A stretch of DNA of 64,000 nucleotides from Uranotaenia lowii (Eukaryota > Arthropoda > Insecta > Diptera > Culicidae): assembly GCF_029784155.1 (NCBI RefSeq), contig NC_073691.1:130324714-130388713 (forward strand). Reading direction: 5' to 3'. A program made the position numbers and the translations under genes. The notes below the pieces were generated by a model, which was not told where the DNA came from, ran no database searches, and saw nothing but the letters and a program-made list of their open reading frames with translations. Positions 33,191-45,241 of this stretch are shown here, one piece after another. Positions within the stretch are counted from its first letter, which is position 1. Every line of letters begins with the position of its first letter.

Positions 33191-36029
33191 GCGGCGGTCG
33201 GGACCACTTTGAAAACCACTGTTCTAATTCATGTATTCCTAACAGGCGAGCAGTGTTTTTTCATCCTTGATGAAGGCTCTATATTGCAATCAAATACCTC
33301 GTGCCTCGCACCGGTACCACGTGCTATCAACAGTAGAAAAAACGCCCGCCAAAAATACAACTTTCAAATTTTAAAAGCTCAGCAAGCTTTGATTTGCTAT
33401 CCAGTACACATGAACTCTCCTGGATGGTTCCCTATAATCAGATTGATCATATAGAATACTAGCTGACCCGGCAAACTTTGTTGAGCCTGTAATTTTAAGA
33501 ATTTATATATTTTAGGACTGTTCCTTAGTCAGCCTTCCTTTTGAGTTGATAAAAGTAAGTGGATACCCTTGTGTCAGAAAAAATCCAGAATTATAGTTCA
33601 ATATACAAATAAGTTACGCTAACTTTTGGTTAGCGAACTTATTTTCTTCCGGTATTCTAAGAACGCTTAATCTATCAAGTTTCAATTTAGTTCAGCCATC
33701 ATTCCTATTCAAAAACTCCTATCAGATCAAGTATTTTAAAGTTGCTGTAGATTAATTTGAACAGCAAATGGAGTCGTCATAAACTGAGTTTTTTTCGATT
33801 TGTGTTTACCTCTGTATTTAAATACATTGAAGTTTTCTTTAAGCATGATCGTCAGAATAGAAAAATTAAGAATTTAATTAGACAAAACCAGATCATTTAA
33901 AGAATAATAAAAATAAACTTAATTTTTAATTTTTTTTTTCATTATTTCAAATGTAGTTTTTTCGGACTTTGTACTAAATACACTAATTGAATCTTATAGT
34001 GAATTGACAGAGCTGAGTTTGACAAATATTTAACAATTCAGGAAAAATCACTATTCATCTCATTTTACAGCAACACTTTTGTAAACAATATAATGTTCGA
34101 AAATGTCTTTAAAATTTGTGTCATCAATATCTATTTTCAATTTTCAGTTAGGGATTGTCAAATTGCACTATAAATTAGGAAATAAAAAAAAAACTTTTCT
34201 CTTAGCATTTGAAACCTTGAATGAAGGCAAATCAATTTTGAGTATTTGGAATAAAAATTCAAAACAAACTTTATAAATATGGATTTTTAATTATATTTGA
34301 ACGTAAATTTAAAAGCTGATTTTCTTTGATCTTGATTATATTTTTGTTGATCGAGTTCAAGTGTTAATATTCTAAAACTCTCTTGTGCTTGATAAGATTG
34401 TTTTTTTGATCTCATATCTTGTGCGAAACTTTTTTTTTTGTATTTTTATGTATTGGTTCAGATTTTTCTCTGTACTTGAATGTTTCGAAATTATAGGTGG
34501 CATGCTTTTTACTTAAATGTTAAATTTTTATATTCTTTCAAGTTTGATCATATTTTTGATTACCATCCTTTTTCTGACCTTTGAAACTGAGAGTTGAATC
34601 TAATATCAAATTAAAGTCCTATATAGCTAAACTTTGGAAAAGTTTCCTTTAACCACTGAGCATAAAAGGTAGTGTGCATTTTTCAATTTTTCCTGATCCT
34701 CCAATCCGTTCTTATGAATGTGATGCAATTTACTTGGAATCACAAAATTGATAACATTCAATTATCAAACTGACTGGAGAAATTTCTAACATCTTCAAAA
34801 AATCAACCAAAAATAAATAATGGTGATTTTTATCAGTTATATGACTTTCTATTGGTGTTATCAAAACTCATCAAAAATGATTTGGCAACGGTAATGTTTT
34901 GAGTCTATCGAAAATTTTACATCCATATTGCTTGAGTTGCTAAAAGAATATGTCATTTAAAAAAAATTTACGGTGCACATACAATCATCTAAGAAAATAT
35001 ATAATATAGCCTTGATTCTGATGCAACAAAATACAAATTTCGTAAATATGCTTCTTACCGGATAGTTGCAGCACCCCATAGGGACCATCATATCCAAGTA
35101 TCCATTTTACTGGTGCCACGTGAAAAGTACACTGGCAATGAAAATGGGCGCCAAAACGCCTATCGATAGATGGATGAACATTAGTAAGCCTTGATTGCTT
35201 TTGGCGCCTTCCTACCAGGCTTCTTCGATTCTCTTGATTTGTGCTCACTTTTTCTCATTTGCTTGTCAAACGCCTAAGAGAAACATGCCTCCTCACACTT
35301 AAACTGATCAAGAAGCCCACGTTTTGTTGCAGAGCATTTCAAAATCGCAGTCCATAATTTCATATAGAAAGAGGACGGTTCAATCGCACATTAAAGCTGT
35401 CCACGTGATTTGGTGAAACGGCCAAATTTTATATGCGATTTGCATTTCTTTTTCTCTTAGGAGCGATGAGAATAGTAAAACTATGCCCTTGCCTTCACTG
35501 AGCAATTCATTTCACTGATCACACGTAGCGCTGATGAGGTGTTACCAGATTCACAAACCAACAGTGCTCTGACAGTAGAAGAGTGATCATTCGTTAGAGA
35601 AAAAAAATCTCTTGGCTCTCTAAGCAGCAGATGATAAAATGCTCATTTAAAATCTCCTCACAATTATTAGGAGCGAGAAAGTTCACTGTCTCCTTTTGGG
35701 CAAGATGAGCAAAATGAAGCCTGCTTCCTACTCTGGGTGATTCGAATGAAAAAAAAATGAAAATTGGGTGCCATGACTTTTATTTGATACGAATAAAAAC
35801 CAAAAATTAATTTTCAAATTCTACAAAAACATTTTCGAAATTATCTCTCCGTTGTGTTATTCTTCGCGTGAAGACGAACACAACAAAAAAAATCGCATGC
35901 AAATCGGATGATCCAGTGAAGAGTTTTGCGTGTTCGCACATTTCTGTATGGTCTGTCTCTCTTCCTGTTTTATATATTGATCATATAGAATATATAGAAT
36001 ATATTCTAATAATATATTTATTTATAATA
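33191..36029. other. AT-rich non-coding DNA with a dispersed-repeat head
   Basis: At 33463 the sequence ACTAGCTGACCCGGCAAACT matches the start of the large repeat at 36031; the phrase TGATCATATAGAAT precedes it here (33450) and also occurs at 35980. Thus a truncated copy, or the other end, of that repeat lies here. The region 33480-35000 is very AT rich. A possible minus-strand exon is at 35062-35273. Confidence 0.4.
35062..35273 (-). other. Possible exon of unknown gene
   Basis: On the minus strand an acceptor-like TTTCTCTTAG ends at 35274 and a donor-like ATCCG/GTAAGA lies at 35061. Within it one frame reads 27 codons then stops (KKPGRKAPKAIKAY); another reads ..VAPVKWILGYDGPYGVLQLSG to the donor. 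Neither frame spans the whole interval, so it is either a terminal exon, an exon with another acceptor, or chance. Confidence 0.2.
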
Positions 36030-37187
36030 CTAGCTGACTCGGTGTGCTTTGCTACACGTTCCAAAAATTGTTGAAATTTGTGGTACCTAGTTATTTAACT
36101 TTTCATCTGTTTGCAAATTTTTTTTATTCAATTTCATAATCATTCAAATGTTTTTTCAAAATAAAATTGCTATTTTTTTATTTTGTAATCTTTTATTTTG
36201 AATCCGTGTTTAAATCGTGGCTTTATGGCGTTTATGGCTCTGGATTTCTTTGCATTATTAGTTTATAACTTATGCCAAAATATTTTTTTATACATATATA
36301 TATGGAATCTTCGTTGTCCCTTTTTTAAGTGGAGAGGGTCTCAAACTATCATTGAAAAAAAAATTGTAACGAAATAACATCACGGGACACTTATTTTACC
36401 TATGTATTTGTTCTCGAATTATTATACAAATTATGAGAGAGACCACGTCCCCTATTCCTATATCCCTAATGGAAGGAAGGGGGATCTCATAACATCGAAA
36501 AAACACTTCTTGTATACTAATCCTATCCCATGTCATATATGGCTCCATTCTCGATAAATTCTCGAGTATTCAAAAAATTGGTGACTCTCTCCCCAATTTA
36601 ACCCTACCCTGGCAAAAGAAGGGGGTCTCAAACCATAGAAGAAACATTGCCCGTACTAAAATATGCTCCCATGCAAATTTGGTTCCATTTTTTCGATTAG
36701 TTATCAAAAAATTAAAAAAGTGTATGCGTGACCCACTTCCCACTTTATATCGTTCCACTGAATGGTTTGAGGAGTGCTGGAGTTCTCTCTTTTATGACAA
36801 ATTATGTTTCATTTGCTCGATTGTATGGTTGTTGCCCTGTCATATTCGGTTCCATTTGTTAGATATGTTCTTGGATTATGCAAAATAATCGTATGTGAGC
36901 TCCCGTCTTCCCTAACTGCATCCCCAATTGAAGAAGGAAGAAGTCTCAAAAAAGCAAATAACCATTTTACGTATCCAAATGCTTTTCCATGCCAAAATTG
37001 CTTCCATTTGCCCTATTAGGTCTCGAGTTATGCGAAAAATTGTAAAGGAGCCCCCCTCTCTTCTTCCTATCACCACACTGGAAGGAGGCAGTTGTACCAA
37101 ATACTATCAGAAACATTCCTTGTGCTCAAATACCCTCCCAAGCCAAATTTTGTTCCATTTGCTGGGTGAGTTCTCGAATGATGTTGA

Positions 37188-37300
37188 AACTTGTATGAGA
37201 TATACTTCGAAGTTATCGACGCTTTTCTGTGAGATAACTTCGATAACTTCGAAGTATAAACAATCGCGGTGATAAAACCAAAAATCCAACTTGTATGAGA
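37188..37300. mobile_element. 87-bp hairpin insertion with 13-bp target duplication
   Basis: AACTTGTATGAGA occurs at 37188-37200 and again at 37288-37300. The 87 bp between begin with a perfect 19-bp inverted repeat (TATACTTCGAAGTTATCGA ... its complement ending at 37258, 20-nt loop) followed by 29 unrelated bases. The neighbouring units of the host repeat lack this insert. Confidence 0.7.
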
Positions 37301-37951
37301 GCACCTTCCTCCCTTAAGATTTTACGACTGGATGAACGGAATATCAAAGACACATTTCTCGTAATCAAATACTTTCCCACGTTAAATTTGGTTCCATTTG
37401 CTTGATTTGTTTTCTAGTAATGCTGAAAATTGTAAAAAAGCCCTCTCCCCACTTTTTATCTTCTCACTGGAAGGAATGAGGGGTACCAAAAATTCATAGA
37501 GCTATTTATCGTACCCAAATACCCTTCCAAGAAAAATTTCACTTGATCGAATAATCTTCAAGTTATGCACTAGAAAAGGTATGAAAGCCCCCTTCCTTCT
37601 TTCCTGTATCTCCATTGGAAGGAGGGAGGGGTTTAACTACCCACCCATGCCAAATTTGGTTTCATTAGCATGGTTAATTCTCCAGTTATGTAAAAATATG
37701 TAAGGTAGGCCCCCTCTACCCATCCTTTATCTCCACTGGAAGGAGGGAGAGGTACCAAATATTCTTAGAAACATTTTTTGTACCCAAATACCCACCCACG
37801 CCAAATTTGGTTCCATTTGCTTGATCGGTTCTCGAGTTATGCAAACATTTGTCTTTTTAATGGAAGGCCCACCATAATAGGAACATCGTTGCCCTCCAAT
37901 ACCCCCAACTGTCAAGTTTCATCGGCTCAGTGGTTTCCGAGTCTATAGAGA

Positions 37952-37996
<45 letters not shown>
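37952..37996. repeat. (ACAG)n microsatellite
   Basis: About eleven ACAG units forming the 3' part of the dispersed repeat. Confidence 0.95.
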
Positions 37997-38039
37997 AATC
38001 CATTTTTATATACACACATATACACCAATGGTTATCTAC

Positions 38040-38480
38040 CATTGGTATTGGATTTCAATATGGCGTCAGACATCGAAATTCTATTTCTACTCATTGATTT
38101 CTTTCAACTAATACTCATATTGTAAGGGTTTTATGCGATTTTCAGTCATTTACAGTATTTTCAAGTTGGTGCCATCTTGGAATTTAAGATGGCGACGGAC
38201 AACGAAATTCGACTTCTACTCGTTTAGCCCTCTCAACTTATAACTATATTAAACTGCCCTACTCGCATAACAGCCCCATATGGATAGGAAACGCTAACAA
38301 TATGGGACTGTTATGCGAGTAGGGGCAGTAAAGATGCTTCATAATATTTTCAGACATTTAAAGCTTTGAAAATAAAAGCGAAAGCCCCCTTTCTTGGATT
38401 GATGATGGCGTCAAGTAACATTTTTTTTCTGCTGGTTGGGCCCTTTCACTCAATGCTAATATTGTAAAGATATTCATACC
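38040..38480. repeat. Diverged tandem units with ATGGCG core, plus a hairpin MITE
   Basis: Three diverged units share TTKRATATGGCG..CGAAATTC, CTACTCRTTT and AACTMATAC..ATATT (at about 38050, 38185 and 38400). A 75-bp hairpin (38254-38328: CTGCCCTACTCGCATAACAG and its complement around a 17-nt loop) is inserted in the second unit. Confidence 0.55.
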
Positions 38481-40875
38481 ACTTCCGGTGATTTGAAATT
38501 TATCAAAATATTTAATATATTTTTTTATTTCAACTCAAAATCAACACACATAACTTGTCAAAAAAGTGTAAAAACGGAAATTCCAATTCAAATATGTGCT
38601 ATCTACTGGCACTAAGTTTTAGGCGGTTTAATAATCAAGTACTGATAGTAACGTTATAAAACATGCAAAGGAAAGCTCGGAGCAAACTTCTAAGTTTGTG
38701 TTTTATTGTAGTTTTACAAGAGCATTCAAAAATTTCTAAACAGTATGTTGAGTAAAAGCTTTATTAACGTTTTCGAAACCATCTGAAAACAAATCGAAAC
38801 AATAATATAAGCACTTTTCATGACTATAATAAAACCGTCTTAAAACGAGGTGCACAAGATATGCCATAATAAAACCATAGTAAAACTTCCTAACGCTGAT
38901 TGGCTTAATCTGTGTTAACTGGGAAATCCACAACTCTAAAAAAAAAAAAGTAATGTTTTATGCTTATTTTCAAGATTTGAATGATTATCGTTATTCTGAC
39001 TTTAAAATTAAATTTTAATCATCAACCAATGCTCAGAAAACACGTGTTCATAATTAACCCATCTTGAAATATATGGGGTAAATATGAATACTTCTTTGAG
39101 CGTTGGTGGAAAATTTTTTCAACAGAAAATCATATCACACATCATGGAGCATCAATTACTTAACGTTACACTTTCAAAAAAACATTCTATCTCCCATGCA
39201 AATTAAAGAGGGAGTCAATTGATAATTCACGTCTCAAAACGATTTTCGTTTCTCAGAGACATGAACTTTGTTAATACCTGTAACTACAAAATTTATATAG
39301 TTAAGTTTGCAAGTTATAACTGTAACTTATCAATAGAATGATTTGATCACACTTGATCAGTTTTGAGACCCTAAAATGATCTTAGGCAAGATGTTAAAAA
39401 GTTATTTTCTATTTTTTTAATTAGTTTTTAAACCTTATCGGTGAAAATGATGTCCTTTTTTAAAAGAACAATTCCAGATTATGAATTTTAGTAGACAGAA
39501 AGAAAATATGAATAAATGAAATGATAGAATGTGATGAAAATGCCTCTAAATAAAGTTATACTCGTTCATTTCCTCTACCTTTTTATCCGTCTATAAATTT
39601 TCATAATCTTACTAGAATGGATATCACTTTCACCGATAAAGGCAAAAAACTAATTAACAAACATAACTAACTTTGATTAAATTCTTTACTACGTTATTTT
39701 CTATCATGAGGTTACGAAAAGTTTAAAACTACCAGATTCCATGATTTCACTATAGTAGCAAATAGTTAAAATCTCTATTTATTTCTTAAAACTTTTGTCG
39801 TAGGAATGAATGACATGCATATAGGTAGTTTTACAATAATTAATTTTAAACCATAAAAAAATAATTAGCTTCGAAGAAATGCATTTGCGCGAATGTCATT
39901 TCCAGTGAATTGTAATCTCAAATCGAAACCCATTGCATTTGCTGATCCGATCCCATCGAGGAGAAAGTCCATCAAGCTGGCAGTGGCAGCGTCGTTTCGC
40001 CGAATAAAACCTTCAACACTTACTTACATCAAATTTTTCGCGCAGTGAAAATCGAAACCTTTTTCCCGGCGAATGTGCCGGACTAAGTGCCGAGAGTCAA
40101 GCGTCAAGGCAAGAGTGCAAACCTACTAACACATTTCCCGACAAATGGCCAACGAACAGCATGATGGAGGCATTAATTGATCGTGATTTCATTCGATGGC
40201 ACCGGTAGTGTAGATCGCCAAGGGTGATGCTTTTCCAACTAGGAGAGCCTACCTTGCTTCGAGTTAAACGCGGAGAAAAAACATATCGAATGCAACCACC
40301 ATTTGTGGTACCTATAACTAAGAAGCACGTGCCCCAGTCTATCTTGGTTGGGGAGACCGCGCAAACAGCAATTTCGAATCGAATTTTGTGGTGCTCCGCG
40401 GAAACCAACTTTCAAATTTGGCTACCACTAAAACCCCGGCAATGCTAGGTAAAATGTGTGTTTATCGACCAGCCCGACCGGAATGTATGATTTGAATCTA
40501 CGAACTAACATGCTTTCCTTACTAATCCTAATGTACGAGAGATGAATCAGTTTTGGATGTTCGTCTTCGAATTGATTCCTCATGGTGGTTAGGCGAAGTT
40601 TCAGAAGTGTTATTTTTTTTTTTAATTCAACGCACTGTCACCCTTTGTGGCTTCCATTTCAATTCTAATTTCGCACTACATATTATGCTTTCATCAGATT
40701 GTTTGAGATTTCCCATTACTTTACAAATGTTGGCTTGAGAGGTACAACGAAAATCACGTTCAGTTAATCTTAAAACAGCTGAATCCATCTAGTTGTCTCC
40801 TAGCCGATGAGAAGTATTGGCGATATTCAAACTTGACAAGTGGTGAATGAAAAAAATCAGATCGTCAAATCGTCA
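38481..40875. other. Non-coding DNA; composition changes near 39.9 kb
   Basis: 38481-39890 is AT rich with no feature recognised. 39890-40450 is clearly more balanced and non-repetitive (for example GAGGAGAAAGTCCATCAAGC), with opposed short frames (103 codons minus at 40097-40408, 74 plus at 40224-40448) that do not match anything known to me. It could be a conserved regulatory region or UTR of the gene with the exon at 43248. Confidence 0.35.
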
Positions 40876-40883
40876 GATGAAAC

Positions 40884-41443
40884 CAGGCTTGTAAGTGGTT
40901 ACCATCTTTTGAATTTTTCCGGAGAAAACCACCACACATCGTTCGTGACAATCGTGGAGAGCGCAATCGTTTGATCGGAGAGCAAAAAAATGTCAAATGA
41001 AATTCTGATCTTCGGTGTGGTTAGTCGTTTGACTTTCATCCCTCTTGCGTAGATAATCGAGATAATCATTCCACATTGTTCGACCAACACATCCAAACAT
41101 CACCCGGCGGTGCAGAGTGGCGAATTTTTTTCCAACAGGAGGGAGTGAATAGAAAAGATTGCATTTGCTTATTGAGTCTGTAAGTTCTGCTGCGTGAAAG
41201 AGATAGGCGATGTCGTAAACTGTCGGGAATTATGGTCGTTTGACCATCAAATTATCCCTCTCGTGTACCAAGACACGAAATTTCGTTCGACAATCACACA
41301 AAGAAGAATTAATGTCGTTTCGTTTGATGGTAGTCGACTGTTCGGCAAGTTTTCGGTCGCATTCGTTTGATGGCACGAACAATGAAACTGATAAAAGCAG
41401 GCTGTGCGACTGTCAGAGAAAATGTCGATGGTTTACAAGTCTG
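40884..41443. mobile_element. hAT-type MITE, 8-bp TSD (copy 1)
   Basis: The ends CAGGCTTGTAA / TTTACAAGTCTG are short inverted repeats. The flanking 8 bases GATGAAAC are repeated exactly (40876-40883, 41444-41451). It is 560 bp and non-coding. It interrupts a copy of the GGGGAGATGAGGG MITE: the flanks AAATCGTCAG and ATGAAAC align with 13198-13208 of that family. A copy about 97% identical is at 46051. Confidence 0.9.
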
Positions 41444-41451
41444 GATGAAAC

Positions 41452-41894
41452 AAGTTAAGCTGTGGCTCTATAATTCAGTTGACTTCATCGAGTTGAATCC
41501 GCTGCTAGATGCTGCGGCAGAAATTGCTCATCGTGCCCCGATTAATTGTGATCCATACGCCCCTAGTCAAAAAATAAAATATTCAAAGATGGTGAAAATT
41601 GAGGAACAATGTGTATAATATGTTGCAGTGTGTATCTTAAAGAGTAAGATGGTTTAACAATCATAAGAGCTTATTTTCCGGTGCCTAAAAATTATAATAT
41701 TTTTGTCACTTGAAAACCTTGTTGTTTTTTTTTTTAATTTTTCTGTAAAGATGATATGGAGATTTTATTTTTTGTTGAAAAATTAAAATCAAATGAACTG
41801 TTGCTCATTTTAAATTTATTTGAGAAAAATCGTGCTTTCGTGAAAAGAGGAGTGCTTACTATGTCCCGGGTGCTCGTTGTGCCCTTATATCCCC
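41452..41894. mobile_element. GGGGAGATGAGGG MITE (copy 2, right part)
   Basis: Matches 13215-13692 (CGCTGCTAGAT..CGGCAGAAA..GCTCA, ATTGAGGAACAATGTGTA, CTCGTTGTGCCCTTATATCCCC) and ends at TA (41895-41896). The left part is separated by the hAT MITE and is too diverged to delimit. Confidence 0.65.
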
Positions 41895-41896
41895 TA

Positions 41897-42854
41897 TTCC
41901 AAAATCGAGATATTCCACATAAAGGTGTGTTCTGAGAAACGAAATTAAACCTTTTCTATCAGCTTGTGAAACGCTTGAAGGGGGCACTACCATCGGGGAT
42001 GAGGGTTGGTTGACTCTTCATGGTGCGATTTAATCAATCTGATACAACAATTTCGGAGAATCCTAAACGAGACGAGAAAGCCATCCCGGGTGGTGTGTTG
42101 TTTTTGCACTTCGACAAGATTTGTAATTGAGATCTAGTTTCAACTGGACTTCTTCCTTTCTAGTTTTTGTTATAACAGGTCCGTCTTTCATCACGCCATT
42201 TAAACAGTTTTGAGTGGAAAACTCCCGTCTGATTGTGAAGAATTGGATGATGCAGAAGCAAGGCAAAGAAAAAAAAGTAGAATCCACTTGCTGAAAAAAA
42301 AAAAAGAATCTGGAAGCATCGAGGAGACGAACGACAGCAGATAACGCGTTTGCTTCCGTATTTATTTGTTGTTCGCTGGAAAGTACCCAACATATTTGTT
42401 CAACACTTTTCAGTCCGGGGAGCAAATAACTGCAAAATGCATCTTAAACCACTTTTTATTGCATTCCTTTACCATCAACACATTAGCCACTCAGATCGGT
42501 GTAAATAATCTCGGTAATCCTCGCGCGATTTCGAGTAAATTGTTGGCTTTTATCAGCGCCAGTAGGTTTACTTAGAAAGGGCGTCACCGACCAAATCTAT
42601 CATCAGATTAAAGGATTAACCCAGAGGATTAAGTGCAATTGCCTTGAAAATTATACTATGAGATTATCATAGCACATCCTAACTAACAACGACACGAGAA
42701 TCGGAGTTTAATCGAAGGGGTTATCTTGGCTGTCTGATTTTCGGAAACCTCGATGGGCTACAAAGATTCTGTCGAGTGCTTATTTCTCAATAAGGTAGAA
42801 GTCAATTAAATTTTCTTAAAAAATTCAAAAGAATTCGGTAGCAAATTTTGAATA
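41897..42854. other. Unassigned DNA
   Basis: No recognisable gene or repeat. Overlapping minus frames at 42063-42425 have no known motif. Confidence 0.3.
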
Positions 42855-43064
42855 GGGCGAATGCGCCAAATGTAAACAAACGGAGTAATCAGCTGGATGA
42901 AAAAATATGTTCGAAGACCTACATTTTGATTGTACAAAGTTATCTAAAGGATATTTGGTTTTTGAGAAATAAAGGAAACAAAATAATATTTTTGCTGGGA
43001 GCTTATGGAGCTGTCAAACTTTGAACGCTTTTTTCTCGAAACAGCGATGTTGGCGCATTCGCCG
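42855..43064. mobile_element. Small MITE, TIR GGGCGAATGCGCCAA, TA duplication
   Basis: 210 bp between TA (42853-42854) and TA (43065-43066). The ends GGGCGAATGCGCCAA / TTGGCGCATTCGCC are inverted. The interior is AT rich without coding capacity. Confidence 0.75.
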
Positions 43065-43247
43065 TATTAAACATTCGATACCGAATGGTGTATGTCTGCG
43101 TCAGAAAAAAATCTTTAAAAAAGTAATATATGATGTTATCGGCGTATGGATGGAAAATTGAACATTTTCATTTAGCAATATTAACGTCTTCCAAATCAAT
43201 CTTGACGCTGTAACTTATTTATGTCTATGTTTTCTTCTTTTTTCCAG

Positions 43248-43360
43248 TTGACAATCATCACCACTTTCATCCATCCAAAGAATTTTCTCGACACAGTCGA
43301 ATCCAGCCCCGGTTGGCTCACGGTCGCCATAAACGAGCCCTAGCGAGTACGCGAGAAGCA
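43248..43360 (+). CDS. Internal coding exon of an unidentified (probably secreted) protein
   Basis: A 113-bp segment between a strong polypyrimidine acceptor (TTCTTCTTTTTTCCAG) and a consensus donor (GAAGCA/GTAAGT). After two bases that finish a codon, 37 codons are open to the donor: DNHHHFHPSKEFSRHSRIQP then ..GRHKRALASTREA. The other two frames contain stops (TGA at 43249, TAG near 43331). His-rich and basic, it contains RHKR, a furin-type site, which suggests a propeptide of a secreted or membrane protein; the same motif occurs at the ADAM prodomain boundary at 290/354. No partner exon was recognised in the window, so introns must be long. Gene identity is unknown. Confidence 0.6.
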
Positions 43361-44530
43361 GTAAGTATATTGTGTTTTCAGTTTATCATTGATGAAATAA
43401 ATATTTTCATCCTCATGAATCTTGTTTAGTTAAAATAAAAGGGATTGCTTGATTCAGATTTATTTTTTTCAAAACTCAGAATTCAGATACAAAAACAAGC
43501 AATATACATCATTTCATGTAGTTGAACAATATTGAAATTGAAGATTGAAGATTGAAATTTTGACTCGATATTAAAATGAGGTAACAGAATTATATCAAGA
43601 GAGATATTTTGGTAGCCAATTTTTCTTTTCTAAATGAGATATAATTTAGTAGGGGATTGTGGGGTATCAAAGGCCACTTTTTTTCTTTGCTACATAACTT
43701 CTTCATTATAAAAGATAAAAAGAAAAAATAAATGTAAAGGTTTTCAACATTTTTAAGGCAACATTAGGCATTTTTTTGAATTGAGATTTTTTTGATATAC
43801 TCTCCTGATCGGGAATATTGCGACACCGAAAATATCATTCCAATTTTCTTATTATGTTTAGAATCAAATCAAAATTTGAGGGTAATTGTGTGTCTTTCGG
43901 TATCAGTTTTTCAGTCCAACTCGTCCTTAACTTCGTCCTTCTCGTCTTTGACTATCTTCTTGCTTTTCCGAAGTTCCCGCTTCATTATTGTCCAGTACTG
44001 TTCATGTCCTTTGGAACAAAATGGACAGAATTGGCCTCATACCACTCCAGAACACTTTAAGAATAGCGGCATGATTCCAAATCTGGCCAAAATAGCTGAG
44101 CTTCGTCGTGCTGCTGCAAGAACGGCAAAAGGCGCTTCTCGAGGCACTCAGGTTTGTAGATCTCGCCATTTACTGTGCCCTTTGTCATGAAAGGCTCATT
44201 CCTCAATCTGCAAGAGCAGATGGCCTGACAAACGAGATATTTGGAGGTGAACTTCGACATTTTCTTCTTCTTAAATTTGTCCACATCGAACTTGCTCTTG
44301 CCGGTGAAAAACTCGGAATTTGCTTAAAATCGGCTTTTATATACGTTTCGTCGTTCATCACACAGCAGCCATATTATGTCAGCATCTTCTCGTAGAGCTT
44401 TCGTGCCCGAGTTTTAGCCGTCGATTGTTGCTGCTCATTGCGGTTTGGGAAGTTCTGTACCTTGTATGTATGTAGTTCAGCTCTCTTCTTTGCATTCTGG
44501 ACGTAGCTCTGCGACAATCCGATCTTTTCA

Positions 44531-45088
44531 GGCTGATGTCATGCTGAAGCAACTAGCAACGCGACCTTCAACGCAACGTTCACACGACAAACCAGCTCTT
44601 ATTTGATCTCCATGGAAAAAGCGCAGACCTGTCATACTGGTCGCTTTGTAAAGCGCGACAAATCTGATGCCAGTGTGTTTTGTAGCGCGACTAGTAGGAA
44701 ATCCAATGGGAATATTGTTTTTTCTCGATTTGAAGCAGTGATTCCGGGTTTTAAGCACAATAGTACGAAGATCTGTCCGAACTTGTGATAATAAACTAAA
44801 AAATATCTTAATCGGCGAGAAAATTTTCATGAATTCTAAGTTCCGGCAAAAAAAACAAGGAATTTTGTCGGTTCAAATTTCGGCATTCTTGCAATCCGGG
44901 TCGTGATTTGATGGCTCCCGAATGAAAAGAGACGATTCAAAGCATTATCAGATGTAGAGAAGTGATGATTTGTAGGGAATTTAAAAGCGACAGGTCGCGC
45001 CAGCATGACATACCAATGCGTTGCAACGCTTTCTTATTGGAACGTTGCGTTGTGTTGCGTTGCTAGTTGCTTCAGCATGACATCAGCC
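44531..45088. mobile_element. MITE with 3-bp TSD, PIF/Harbinger-like (copy 1)
   Basis: 558 bp with at least 32 bp of perfect TIR starting GGCTGATGTCATGCTGAAGC. The target duplication is TCA (44528-44530, 45089-45091). It splits the mariner transposase between TRRDLTE and KIGLSQ. The interior is also similar at 52211-52779. A 3-bp TSD with GG-starting TIRs fits PIF/Harbinger; the assignment is inference. Confidence 0.9.
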
Positions 45089-45241
45089 TCAGTCAAATCA
45101 CGTCTTGTGACGTTGGGATTTGCTTTAATCATCCGCTTCACATTTCCCTCCGTCTTTTCGCTCTCCGGTCCCGGTTTTCTTCCAGCTCCTTTGCCGTGGT
45201 CCAACGTCAACCGCTCCTGGAACCGCTTCAACACTCTGGAG

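Larger units (their letters stand above)
36030..38010 (+). repeat. Large dispersed repeat of degenerate ~140-bp units ending in (ACAG)n
   Basis: It starts CTAGCTGACTCGGTGTGC and ends GTTTCCGAGTCTATAGAGAA(CAGA)nAATCCATTTTTATATA. Between these lie about nine diverged units, each with CCAAATTTGGTTCCATTTGC, TTCTCGAGTTATGCAAAA, a pyrimidine-rich CCCCCTCTCC block, CTGGAAGGAGGGAG and TACCAAA..ATAGAAACAT. The 5' and 3' ends resemble a widespread arthropod repeat (from memory); its class is not settled here. No protein is encoded. Confidence 0.7.

Noticed and set aside
36030..38010. CRISPR-like array
   Set aside because: Units are diverged, lack constant short repeats with unique spacers, and the genome is eukaryotic.
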